Assembly: GCA_033782935.1 (NCBI GenBank)
Contig: JAWQEG010001559.1
Location: forward strand, 1,491,001-1,555,000
Origin: Petrolisthes cinctipes
Lineage: Eukaryota; Arthropoda; Malacostraca; Decapoda; Porcellanidae
Reading direction: 5' to 3'
Length of the DNA stretch: 64,000 nt
Part shown: positions 30,401 through 39,588 of the stretch, piece by piece
Layout: each line of letters begins with the position of its first letter
Numbering within the stretch: the first letter of the stretch is position 1
Made by a program: the position numbers and the translations under genes
Notes under the pieces: model-generated
Database searches by the model: none
Told to the model about the DNA's origin: nothing
The model's input: the letters and a program-made list of their open reading frames with translations, nothing else

Positions 30401-31409
30401 CCACGACCTCGTAGAGTGTGTCGGTATAGAATTATCAACAATCGATTCCCTGGTTTTAGTAAATATTGCACCCTGGGTAACACCCCCCTTCACTATTGTG
30501 GATTCCTGGCTGCCAGGGGTTAAATCCCGGGTGCCGGAGGTGGAGGTACACCAGAGGTTTCGTGAGATAATTGTTCAACATCTTTCATATTTCCATCTGT
30601 ATACCGACGGCTCCAAGACGGATGAATGTGTGGGTGCAGGTGTATGGTCGACTGAATGTCAGTTAAGATTCAGACTGCCGATTCATACATCTATTTTTCT
30701 TGCAGAACTATTTGCTATTAATAAAGCTTTGGATTTTGCCCTATCGACGACCCACGATAGGATAGTTATTTTTACTGATTCATTAAGTTCACTTCAAGCT
30801 ATTAAATCCTTAAATACAACTAACAACGAAATACAGGGTAATATCATTAGTAAGCTGTTTTGTGCCAATAAATCAATCAAGCTAATATGGGTACCTTCAC
30901 ATTATGGTATCTATGGCAATGAACAGGCTGATATACTAGCCGGGTCAACTGTTGATCTGGACATTAGCATAGTCCGTACGGATCTCAGGTGTTTTGTTTC
31001 CCTCATTAAGTCTCGAATTCATCTCCTGTGGCAAAGGCAGTGGACCAGATTAGACATCAGAAATAAAGTAAGAACTGTTATTGAACCCTGGGCTACGTCA
31101 TCATGGCGTAGTCGCAGGGACGAGGTGGTGTTGGCCCGTCTAAGGGTTAACGCCACATGGTTAACTCACCTAGAACCCTATGTTAACAGAAATTTTCCCC
31201 CCATGTGCCCATCATGCACTTCCATAATGTCTATTAGTCATGTATTAATCTTTTGTAATAAATTTGAAAATCAAAGAATTAAAATTAAAAAGTATTTTCA
31301 AAGTAAAAATATTGCTTTCACCATCGAAAATATTCTATCAGATGATAAGAATATTATAAACAAACTGCTGAGTTTTCTGAGGGAGACAAAACTTTATGAC
31401 CTTATATAG
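27480..31409 (+). CDS. Array LINE ORF2, unit 3 (class C C-terminus)
   Basis: Full length with all catalytic residues. Marker residues are Val445 and His932 in the Pro/Gly insertion. The patch 31047-31313 is class C: WLTHLEP, CPSCTSIMSISHVLIFC, ENQRIKIKKYFQSKNIAF. Unit 5 has the same class C tail. Synonymous differences from classes A and B are also dense in this patch (for example CTAAGGGTTAACGCC against CTTAGGGTCAATGCC). Confidence 0.93.
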   Translation, partial: TAIIFALTILQWNCRSLRARLNELKLLACSYAADIIALQETHLNDQVEDEVVQLRNYKLIRRDRGGRGGGGVAIYIRHNLPFTDVPCNFPLESVACRVKFGGTYLTICSVYCPPDTVTYDDVFDLQDSLPCRKLIVGDFNAHHTLWGSLQDDRKGEQMARLISDSNLVLLNDGSPTRVDDNTGNFSVLDLSLVSPSIAASCQWLPIDDSLGSDHFPIVIKFKSDTIKEPSAPKFNVKKADWVSFTKGVNIEIVGETIDDKVNNIQDNILKAAMATIPKTSVDSAKHRVPWWTPDCRRVLCERNRAYRLFKNRISDENFRKYKLARARARRTIRQAKRDSWRCFVSSINSETSISQVWSTVRKLNKKKISNKITNITFNNINYDEPRDIANALARQFSFASSSENYHPAFLPIKEASELQHIDFATGDELDYNSDLTMQELVQALGACSGTSPGPDEIRYEMIKHLDHDSMVKMLQVFNEIWRGHTFPNSWHFAHVIPIPKGGGDPRSTSSYRPIALTSCLCKVMERIVNRRLLHFLNSRNLLVDEQCGFRKGRQTLDQLVNLEVQIQEAFAKKQFLIAVFLDIEKAYDMTWRHGLLRKLYAMGLRGNLPFFVKNFISDRTFSVKLFSDTVTFSDIFVQANGVPQGSVLSPTLFLCMINDILPAPPRNLKYSLYADDCAIWHSSCNAEFSATRIQLALDLIHNWGLQWGFKFSVRKSVGVIFTHRKKPDVRLTMGVNPLPIQNSTKFLGLHFDSRLTWRVHVSQLKIKCLKALNLLKCISGTQWGADRKSLLMLYKSLIRSRVDYGSIVYGSASESVLKGLDVVQNACLRVCLGALRCTRIERLEVESQVPPLRLRRDQLLLVYCAKKSRVPSHLPGNALLRQQHPGGHGARPLAEGPSRPSGNPCAPGGTGVRPMGTRPQVQVPGEPSHPPGNALVRHLQPGGHGDRPPEGPSYPPGHRTAPEGTGVRSLRARLHDLVECVGIELSTIDSLVLVNIAPWVTPPFTIVDSWLPGVKSRVPEVEVHQRFREIIVQHLSYFHLYTDGSKTDECVGAGVWSTECQLRFRLPIHTSIFLAELFAINKALDFALSTTHDRIVIFTDSLSSLQAIKSLNTTNNEIQGNIISKLFCANKSIKLIWVPSHYGIYGNEQADILAGSTVDLDISIVRTDLRCFVSLIKSRIHLLWQRQWTRLDIRNKVRTVIEPWATSSWRSRRDEVVLARLRVNATWLTHLEPYVNRNFPPMCPSCTSIMSISHVLIFCNKFENQRIKIKKYFQSKNIAFTIENILSDDKNIINKLLSFLRETKLYDLI

Positions 31410-32171
31410 ATTGATATAATAAAATGGATCCAATGGCTTAATGATCTTTGGCTATATGCCTCTGGTCGATAGCCAAGAAATCCAACAAGCAAGCAAAAAG
31501 GACACATTATGCGTCCAGACTTTGTTCAGTCCAGACCTCGTCCTCTCTGTGCATAGCAACAACAGACACAAGTGCTGTTCGTGGAGTTACCTTGGTGTAC
31601 CGAGGCCTCTTACCGGCAGTACTCTGTTGTTTCTTTGCCTTGGTAAAGTAATTAAGTAAAGTAAATTTGCAGCGTTTTGCTGCACTGCTGTGTACACCTT
31701 CAGTGATTTGTTTTTTGCTGGAGGACAACCAGTAGTTTATGGTAGCTAGTAGTTAGTTGTTCCCCACACCAGACCCGCAGCACTCACTGCCTCAGGGGAA
31801 ACCCTGTGGTAGGGGGGCCCAGTAGTCTGGTGCGTCATTTGGGCACCTCTTTTTCTTAAACTACTTTTTCTTCTATATTTTCCGTGCGACCTCCTGGGCC
31901 TACGGTTGTCTCTTGGCTGAGCAACGGTATTCGCTTGGGAGGTGGGTTCCTACTACACCACCCCTCGCATTAGGCAGGTTCGGTGGTGGGGAAGTTCCTT
32001 CCGCACAAACTCCGATCCCCTAGCTGGTACTGGAGAACGCCGCCAGGCTACCGCTAGGGGGGGGCGAGTAAAGGTAACTTTTATTCCCTAAATTATTGTC
32101 CATTTTGGGGGTTGATACAATAGTTCAGGTAGTTAGGTGAGTGTGCGAGAAGAGGGGTCGGACGTAGTCCG

Positions 32172-33536
32172 ATGCCCCGGATGGATGAACCCCCGACTAG
32201 CCTCCCTCCTCCTCAAGGAGGGAGGGTAATGACCAAGGACCAAACTAGGACAACGGCAGACAATAATGGAACCCCTACGGCAGACAGACAAAGACAATCT
32301 GATGTTAAAATTCCTCCTATGAATGCTCGCTATGTAAATATTAGATGTGTTGATGAGGGTCAGTCTCTCAAGAATTTTAACCCCTTTATCGTCAAAAAGG
32401 TCCTTGATGGTCAAGTGGGTGGCAGTCTTGCTGCTGCTAACAAGTTGCGTGATGGTAGTATCCTGGTAAAAGTACTGAAGGCATCCCAGGTTAAGGATCT
32501 CCTTAAACTGACGCAAATTCATAACTTTAAGGTGAAAGCCACCATTCCAGTGGGGCCGAATACCTGTAAGGGCGTCATTTTCCATAGGGATTTGGCCGCT
32601 CTGGATGAGGCTGAAATTTTGGAAGGAATGAAGGACCAAGGCGTTGTTGATGTACAAAGTATGACCAGGATGAGAGAGAACAAGAGAGAGAAATTTGGCT
32701 TGTGTTTCCTGACTTTTGCTTCAGCCCAGATTCCGGAAACTGTAAAGATTGGATATGAAATTGTTCACGTTAGACCATACATTCAGAAACCGATGCGTTG
32801 TTTCCGTTGCCAGAAATTCGGACACACAGCATTGAGGTGCTTTAATAAAGATTCATTCACTTGTGGTAAATGTGCAGGTAGACACGAGACTGAGTTGTGT
32901 TCAGAGACAGTCTTCAGGTGTGCTAATTGTGGCGGCCCCCACCAGGCAAGTGCAGGTGACTGCAGGAGCCTTAAAGTGGAGACTGAAGCAATGGCACACA
33001 TGAGGGCTCATGATGTTAGTTATGGTGAGGCAAAGAGGAAGGTGGAGGGGGTTAACCAAACTCCCACAGTTTCCTATGCTGCAGCTATAACTGGCACCAC
33101 TGCTCCTGTAACTACAACAAATGTTAACGTGGCTATCCAAGCTAAAGATAATGAAATTAAAGACTTGAAGGATACTGTAAACAAATTAACGTTGCTAGTA
33201 GAAAGTTTGACAAAGAAATTAGAAGTTGTTGAATCAACCCAGCAAAAGAAGCACCACAAAGCTGATGATACCGTATCAGCTTCAAAATCTCATGTTCTCG
33301 CTCAGGTGACTCCCATGAAGCCTACATCCGGGAGTCGTCCGGTTCGTCGCGAGACGAGCCGTTCGAGGACTGGCTCTGTACCTCATGGAGAGGAACAGGC
33401 GATGGAGACTACCGTCGCGAAACCTGCCCGCGGGAGGTCCCCGGGAAGTGCAGAGGAGGAAGAGGGTCTTCCCTCCCAGCACAAAAAGGTTCGGCCAGAC
33501 GAACAAGGCTCCAAGAAACCCCATAAACAGCGATAA
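32172..33536 (+). CDS. Array LINE ORF1, unit 4
   Basis: 454 residues, intact. The N-terminus differs most from unit 1: RVMTKDQTRTTADNNG, with Met28 changed to Thr, plus Pro43 to Ser, Lys103, His276, Val300, Thr309 and Thr316. The loss of Met28 here supports initiation at the ATG at 32172 or the next one 12 bases on. Confidence 0.92.
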   Translation: MPRMDEPPTSLPPPQGGRVMTKDQTRTTADNNGTPTADRQRQSDVKIPPMNARYVNIRCVDEGQSLKNFNPFIVKKVLDGQVGGSLAAANKLRDGSILVKVLKASQVKDLLKLTQIHNFKVKATIPVGPNTCKGVIFHRDLAALDEAEILEGMKDQGVVDVQSMTRMRENKREKFGLCFLTFASAQIPETVKIGYEIVHVRPYIQKPMRCFRCQKFGHTALRCFNKDSFTCGKCAGRHETELCSETVFRCANCGGPHQASAGDCRSLKVETEAMAHMRAHDVSYGEAKRKVEGVNQTPTVSYAAAITGTTAPVTTTNVNVAIQAKDNEIKDLKDTVNKLTLLVESLTKKLEVVESTQQKKHHKADDTVSASKSHVLAQVTPMKPTSGSRPVRRETSRSRTGSVPHGEEQAMETTVAKPARGRSPGSAEEEEGLPSQHKKVRPDEQGSKKPHKQR

Positions 33537-36500
33537 TCTTCGCGCTAACCATACTCCAATGGAACTGTCGAAGTCTTAGAGCTAGATTAAATGAACTTAA
33601 ACTTTTGGCTTGTTCTTACGCTGCCGATATTATTGCCCTTCAGGAAACTCATCTGAACGACCAAGTCGAAGACGAGGTTGTTCAGCTTCGGAACTACAAG
33701 TTAATTAGGAGGGACCGTGGGGGGAGGGGTGGAGGTGGAGTGGCAATCTACATCCGCCATAACCTCCCTTTCACTGATGTGCCCTGTAATTTTCCTCTGG
33801 AAAGTGTCGCTTGCAGAGTAAAATTCGGTGGCACCTACCTGACTATCTGTTCTGTCTACTGTCCTCCTGATACAGTAACTTATGATGATGTTTTTGATCT
33901 ACAGGACAGTCTGCCCTGTAGAAAATTAATTGTAGGTGATTTTAATGCTCATCATACGTTATGGGGTTCCCTGCAGGATGACAGAAAGGGGGAACAGATG
34001 GCTAGGCTAATCAGTGATTCCAATTTGGTTCTTCTGAACGACGGTAGTCCGACGAGAGTTGATGATAATACTGGTAATTTTAGCGTTCTTGACCTATCTC
34101 TGGTCTCCCCATCAATTGCAGCCTCTTGCCAGTGGCTACCCATTGATGACTCATTGGGAAGTGACCATTTTCCTATTGTGATTAAATTTAAAAGCGACAC
34201 TATTAAAGAGCCTTCAGCACCTAAATTTAACGTAAAAAAAGCAGACTGGGTGTCCTTCACAAAGGGTGTCAATATTGAAATTGTTGGAGAAACCATTGAT
34301 GATAAAGTAAATAATATTCAAGATAATATCTTCAAAGCCGCAATGGCAACAATTCCTAAGACTTCGGTAGATAGCGCAAAGCATAGAGTTCCATGGTGGA
34401 CGCCAGATTGCCGCAGGGTACTGTGTGAGAGGAATAGAGCCTACAGGCTTTTCAAAAATCGCATTAGTGATGAGAACTTTCGCAAGTATAAACTTGCGAG
34501 AGCTAGGGCTCGTCGAACCATCAGACAAGCCAAACGAGACTCCTGGCGATGCTTTGTCTCTAGTATCAACAGTGAAACATCAATTTCCCAAGTCTGGTCC
34601 ACTGTAAGAAAATTAAATAAGAAAAAAATATCTAATAAAATTAACAACATCACTTTTAATAACATCAATTATGACGAACCTAGAGACATTGCTAACGCCC
34701 TCGCCAGGCAGTTCTCTTTTGCTAGCAGCTCTGAAAATTACCATCCAGCTTTCCTGCCCATCAAGGAAGCATCAGAGCTGCAGCATATTGACTTTGCCAC
34801 AGGAGATGAATTAGATTACAACAGTGATCTAACAATGCAAGAGCTTGTCCAAGCCCTAGGAGCCTGTAGTGGGACATCCCCAGGACCCGATGAGATTCGG
34901 TATGAGATGATAAAGCATCTTGATCATGATTCCATGGTCAAGATGTTGCAAGTGTTTAACGAGATTTGGAGGGGTCACACCTTTCCAAACTCGTGGCACT
35001 TTGCACATGTCATTCCCATACCGAAAGGAGGGGGGGACCCCAGATCGACTTCATCGTATCGCCCTATTGCGCTCACAAGTTGCTTATGCAAGGTCATGGA
35101 ACGAATTGTTAATCGTAGGCTATTGCATTTTTTAAATTCCAGGAATTTGCTGGTTGACGAGCAGTGTGGCTTCCGTAAAGGTCGCCAGACGCTCGATCAG
35201 CTAGTAAACCTGGAAGTTCAAATTCAAGAGGCATTTGCCAAAAAACAATTTTTGATTGCAGTATTTTTAGACATTGAAAAAGCCTACGACATGACTTGGC
35301 GACATGGCCTCCTCAGGAAACTATATGCGATGGGATTACGCGGTAACCTGCCCTTTTTTGTTAAGAATTTCATTTCTGACAGAACTTTCTCTGTCAAGCT
35401 TTTTTCGGACACAGTCACTTTCTCGGACATATTTGTCCAGGCAAATGGGGTGCCCCAGGGGAGTGTTCTGTCTCCGACCTTATTTCTATGTATGATCAAT
35501 GACATTCTACCAGCTCCTCCTCGAAATCTTAAATACTCACTGTACGCCGACGACTGTGCGATATGGCACTCCAGCTGTAATGCAGAGTTTTCGGCAACTC
35601 GGATCCAATTGGCACTGGATTTGATTCACAATTGGGGCCTCCAGTGGGGTTTTAAGTTTTCAGTAAGAAAGAGTGTAGGGGTTATTTTCACTCATAGGAA
35701 GAAGCCAGACGTCAGGCTGACTATGGGTGTCAACCCCCTACCTATTCAAAATTCGACTAAATTTCTTGGACTGCATTTTGACAGTCGATTGACATGGCGA
35801 GTCCATGTCAGTCAGTTAAAAATTAAATGTTTAAAAGCACTCAATTTGCTGAAGTGCATTTCTGGTACTCAATGGGGAGCAGATAGGAAGTCATTGCTAA
35901 TGCTATATAAATCCCTGATTAGATCTAGAGTAGATTATGGGTCAATAGTGTATGGTTCGGCATCTGAGTCTGTGTTGAAAGGTTTGGATGTTGTGCAGAA
36001 TGCGTGTTTGCGTGTGTGTCTTGGAGCCCTACGTTGCACTCGAATCGAGCGTCTAGAGGTGGAGTCACAAGTGCCTCCCCTCCGATTGAGACGAGATCAA
36101 CTACTATTAGTATATTGTGCTAAAAAATCCAGGGTGCCGAGTCATCTTCCCGGGAATGCCTTGCTACGGCAACAGCACCCGGGGGGCCATGGCGCTAGGC
36201 CCCTGGCAGAGGGACCGAGTCGTCCGTCCGGGAACCCCTGCGCCCCAGGGGGCACTGGCGTGAGGCCAATGGGGACCAGGCCCCAAGTTCAGGTACCCGG
36301 GGAGCCGAGTCATCCTCCCGGTAATGCCTTGGTGAGGCATTTGCAGCCGGGGGGCCATGGCGATAGGACCCCGGAAGGGCCGAGTTATCCGCCTGGGCGT
36401 CGCACGGCCCCGGAGGGCACTGGCGTGAGGTCCCTCAGAGCAAGACTCCACGACCTCGTAGAGTGTGTCGGTATAGAATTATCAACAATCGATTCCCTGG

Positions 36501-37456
36501 TTTTAGTAAATATTGCACCCTGGGTAACACCCCCCTTCACTATTGTGGATTCCTGGCTGCCAGGGGTTAAATCCCGGGTGCCGGAGGTGGAGGTACACCA
36601 GAGGTTTCGTGAGATAATTGTTCAACATCTTTCCTATTTCCATCTGTATACCGACGGTTCCAAGACGGATGAATGTGTGGGTGCAGGTGTATGGTCGACT
36701 GAATGTCAGTTAAGATTCAGACTGCCGATTCATACATCTATTTTTATTGCAGAACTTTTTGCTATTAATAAAGCTTTGGATTTTGCCCTATCGACGACCC
36801 ACGATAGGATAGTTATTTTTACAGATTCATTAAGTTCACTTCAAGCTATTAAATCCTTAAATACAACTAACAACGAAATACAGGGTAATATCATTAGTAA
36901 GCTGTTTTGTGCCAATAAATCAATCAAGCTAATATGGGTACCTTCACATTATGGTATCTATGGCAATGAACAGGCTGATATACTAGCCGGGTCAACTGTT
37001 GATCTGGACCTTACCATAGTCCGTACGGATCTCAGGTGTTTTGTTTCACTCATTAAGTCTCGAATTCATCTCCTGTGGCAAAGGCAGTGGACCAGATTAA
37101 ACATCAACAATAAAGTAAGAACAATTATTGAACCCTGGGCTACGTCATCATGGCGTAGTCGCAGGGACGAGGTGGTGTTGGCTCGTCTTAGGGTCAATGC
37201 CACATGGTTCACCCACCTCGAACCCTATGTCAATAGACAATTTCCCCCCGAGTGCCAAGTATGTAACTCTATAATGTCCATCAGTCACTTAATAATTTTT
37301 TGTACAGAATATGAACATCAAAGAAGAAAAATTAAACAATATTTTCAAGTTAAAAAAATGGCTTTTACCATAGAAAATATTCTGTCAGATGACAAGAATA
37401 TTATAAACAAACTAATGAGTTTTCTGAGGGAGACAAAACTTTATGACCTTATATAG
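33527..37456 (+). CDS. Array LINE ORF2, unit 4 (class B C-terminus)
   Basis: Full length with all catalytic residues. Markers are Phe243 (NIFKAAM), Asn347 (KINNITF), Thr922 in the Pro/Gly insertion, and LDLTIV near residue 1136. The patch 37094-37360 is class B, close to unit 2 (CQVCNSIMSISHLIIFC, LMSFLRE), yet the 3' UTR is the AAGC type, so the C-terminal class and 3' UTR type are not linked. Confidence 0.93.
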   Translation, partial: TAIIFALTILQWNCRSLRARLNELKLLACSYAADIIALQETHLNDQVEDEVVQLRNYKLIRRDRGGRGGGGVAIYIRHNLPFTDVPCNFPLESVACRVKFGGTYLTICSVYCPPDTVTYDDVFDLQDSLPCRKLIVGDFNAHHTLWGSLQDDRKGEQMARLISDSNLVLLNDGSPTRVDDNTGNFSVLDLSLVSPSIAASCQWLPIDDSLGSDHFPIVIKFKSDTIKEPSAPKFNVKKADWVSFTKGVNIEIVGETIDDKVNNIQDNIFKAAMATIPKTSVDSAKHRVPWWTPDCRRVLCERNRAYRLFKNRISDENFRKYKLARARARRTIRQAKRDSWRCFVSSINSETSISQVWSTVRKLNKKKISNKINNITFNNINYDEPRDIANALARQFSFASSSENYHPAFLPIKEASELQHIDFATGDELDYNSDLTMQELVQALGACSGTSPGPDEIRYEMIKHLDHDSMVKMLQVFNEIWRGHTFPNSWHFAHVIPIPKGGGDPRSTSSYRPIALTSCLCKVMERIVNRRLLHFLNSRNLLVDEQCGFRKGRQTLDQLVNLEVQIQEAFAKKQFLIAVFLDIEKAYDMTWRHGLLRKLYAMGLRGNLPFFVKNFISDRTFSVKLFSDTVTFSDIFVQANGVPQGSVLSPTLFLCMINDILPAPPRNLKYSLYADDCAIWHSSCNAEFSATRIQLALDLIHNWGLQWGFKFSVRKSVGVIFTHRKKPDVRLTMGVNPLPIQNSTKFLGLHFDSRLTWRVHVSQLKIKCLKALNLLKCISGTQWGADRKSLLMLYKSLIRSRVDYGSIVYGSASESVLKGLDVVQNACLRVCLGALRCTRIERLEVESQVPPLRLRRDQLLLVYCAKKSRVPSHLPGNALLRQQHPGGHGARPLAEGPSRPSGNPCAPGGTGVRPMGTRPQVQVPGEPSHPPGNALVRHLQPGGHGDRTPEGPSYPPGRRTAPEGTGVRSLRARLHDLVECVGIELSTIDSLVLVNIAPWVTPPFTIVDSWLPGVKSRVPEVEVHQRFREIIVQHLSYFHLYTDGSKTDECVGAGVWSTECQLRFRLPIHTSIFIAELFAINKALDFALSTTHDRIVIFTDSLSSLQAIKSLNTTNNEIQGNIISKLFCANKSIKLIWVPSHYGIYGNEQADILAGSTVDLDLTIVRTDLRCFVSLIKSRIHLLWQRQWTRLNINNKVRTIIEPWATSSWRSRRDEVVLARLRVNATWFTHLEPYVNRQFPPECQVCNSIMSISHLIIFCTEYEHQRRKIKQYFQVKKMAFTIENILSDDKNIINKLMSFLRETKLYDLI

Positions 37457-38223
37457 ATTGATATAATAAAATGGATCCAATGGCTTAATGATCTTTGGCT
37501 ATATGCCTCTGGTCGATAGCCAAGAAATCCAACAAGCAAGCAAGCAAAAAGGACACATTATGCGTCCAGACTTTGTTCAGTCCAGACCTCGTCCTCTCTG
37601 TGCATAGCAACAACAGACACCAGTGCTGTTCGTGGAGTTACCTTGGTGTACCGAGGCCTCTTACCGGCAGTACTCTGTTGTTTCTTTGCCTTGGTAAAGT
37701 AATTAAGTAAAGTAAATTTGCAGCGTTTTGCTGCACTGCTGTGTACACCTTCAGTGATTTGTTTTTTGCTGGAGGACAACCAGTAGTTTATGGTAGCTAG
37801 TAGTTAGTTGTTCCCCACACCAGACCCGCAGCACTCACTGCCTCAGGGGAAACCCTGTGGTAGGGGGGCCCAGTAGTCTGGTGCGTCATTTGGGCACCTC
37901 TTTTTCTTAAACTACTTTTTCTTCTATATTTTCCGTGCGACCTCCTGGGCCTACGGTTGTCTCTTGGCTGAGCAACGGTATTCGCTTGGGAGGTGGGTTC
38001 CTACTACACCACCCCTCGCATTAGGCAGGTTCGGTGGTGGGGAAGTTCCTTCCGCACAAACTCCGATCCCCTAGCTGGTACTGGAGAACGCCGCCAGGCT
38101 ACCACTAGGGGGGGGCGAGTAAAGGTAACTTTTATTCCCTAAATTATTGTCCATTTTTGGGGGTTGATACAATAGTTCAGGGAGGTAGGTGAGTGTGCGA
38201 GGAGAGGGGTCGGACGTAGTCCG

Positions 38224-39588
38224 ATGCCCCGGATGGATGAACCCCCGACTAGCCTCCCTCCTCCTCAAGGAGGGAGGTTAACGACCAAGGACCAAACTAG
38301 GACAATGGCTGACAATAATGGAACCCCTACGGCAGACAGACAAAGACAACCTGATGTTAAAATTCCTCCAATGAATGCTCGTTATGTAAATATTAGATGT
38401 GTTGATGAGGGTCAGTCTCTCAAAAACTTTAACCCCTTTATCGTCAAAAAGGTCCTTGATGGTCAAGTGGGTGGCAGTCTTGCTGCTGCTAACAAGTTGC
38501 GTGATGGTAGTATCCTGGTAAAAGTACTGAAGGCATCCCAGGTTAAGGATCTCCTTAAACTGACGCAAATTCATAACTTTAAGGTGAAAGCCACCATTCC
38601 AGTGGGGCCAAATACTTGTAAGGGCGTCATTTTCCATAGGGATTTGGCCGCTCTGGATGAGGCTGAAATTTTGGAAGGAATGAAGGACCAAGGCGTTGTT
38701 GATGTTCAAAGTATGACCAGGATGAGAGAGAACAAGAGAGAGAAATTTGGCTTGTGTTTCCTGACTTTTGCTTCAGCCCAGATTCCGGAAACAGTAAAGA
38801 TTGGATATGAAATTGTTCACGTTAGACCATACATTCAGAAACCGATGCGTTGTTTCCGTTGCCAGAAATTCGGACACACAGCATTGAGGTGCTTCAATAA
38901 AGATTCATTCACTTGTGGTAAATGTGCAGGTAGACACGAGACTGAGTTGTGTTCAGAGACAGTCTTCAGGTGTGCTAATTGTGGCGGCCCCCACCAGGCA
39001 AGTGCAGGTGACTGCAGGAGCCTTAAAGTGGAGACTGAAGCAATGGCATACATGAGGGCTCATGATGTTAGTTATGGTGAGGCAAAGAGGAAGGTGGAGG
39101 GGGTTAACCAAACTCCCACAATTTCCTATGCTGCAGCTATAACTGGCAACACTGCTCCTGTAACTACAGCAAATGTTAACGTGGCTATCCAAGCTAAAGA
39201 TAATGAAATTAAAGACTTGAAGGATACTGTAAACAAATTAACGCTGCTAGTAGAAAGTTTGACAAAGAAATTAGAAGTTATTGAATCAACCCAGCAAAAG
39301 AAGCACCACAAGGCTGATGATACCGTATCAGCTTCAAAATCTCATGTTCTCGCTCAGGTGACTCCCATGAAGCCTACATCCGGGAGTCGTCCGGTTCGTC
39401 GCGAGACGAGCCGTTCGAGGACTGGCTCTGTACCTCATGGAGAGGAACAGGCGATGGAGACTACCGTCGCGAAACCTGCCCGCGGGAGGTCCCCGGGAAG
39501 TGCAGAGGAGGAAGAGGGTCTTCCCTCCCAGCACAAAAAGGTTCGGCCAGACGAACAAGGCTCCAAGAAACCCCATAAACAGCGATAA
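38224..39588 (+). CDS. Array LINE ORF1, unit 5
   Basis: 454 residues, intact. Two residues differ from unit 3 (Ala275 instead of Thr; Ile353 instead of Val in the coiled coil). Zinc ligands unchanged. Confidence 0.92.
   Translation: MPRMDEPPTSLPPPQGGRLTTKDQTRTMADNNGTPTADRQRQPDVKIPPMNARYVNIRCVDEGQSLKNFNPFIVKKVLDGQVGGSLAAANKLRDGSILVKVLKASQVKDLLKLTQIHNFKVKATIPVGPNTCKGVIFHRDLAALDEAEILEGMKDQGVVDVQSMTRMRENKREKFGLCFLTFASAQIPETVKIGYEIVHVRPYIQKPMRCFRCQKFGHTALRCFNKDSFTCGKCAGRHETELCSETVFRCANCGGPHQASAGDCRSLKVETEAMAYMRAHDVSYGEAKRKVEGVNQTPTISYAAAITGNTAPVTTANVNVAIQAKDNEIKDLKDTVNKLTLLVESLTKKLEVIESTQQKKHHKADDTVSASKSHVLAQVTPMKPTSGSRPVRRETSRSRTGSVPHGEEQAMETTVAKPARGRSPGSAEEEEGLPSQHKKVRPDEQGSKKPHKQR

Larger units (their letters stand above)
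25447..31494 (+). mobile_element. Array LINE unit 3, complete
   Basis: 6,048 bases with a two-copy AAGC tail. The 5' end is of the ACACATTATGCG type shared by units 3-6. Unit 3 pairs with unit 5 as one half of a higher-order repeat. Confidence 0.93.
31495..37545 (+). mobile_element. Array LINE unit 4, complete
   Basis: 6,051 bases with a three-copy AAGC tail. The 5' UTR has private marks shared only with unit 6: one T fewer in CATTTTGGGGG, AGTTAGGTGAG, and GAGAAGAGG before the ORF1 start. Confidence 0.93.
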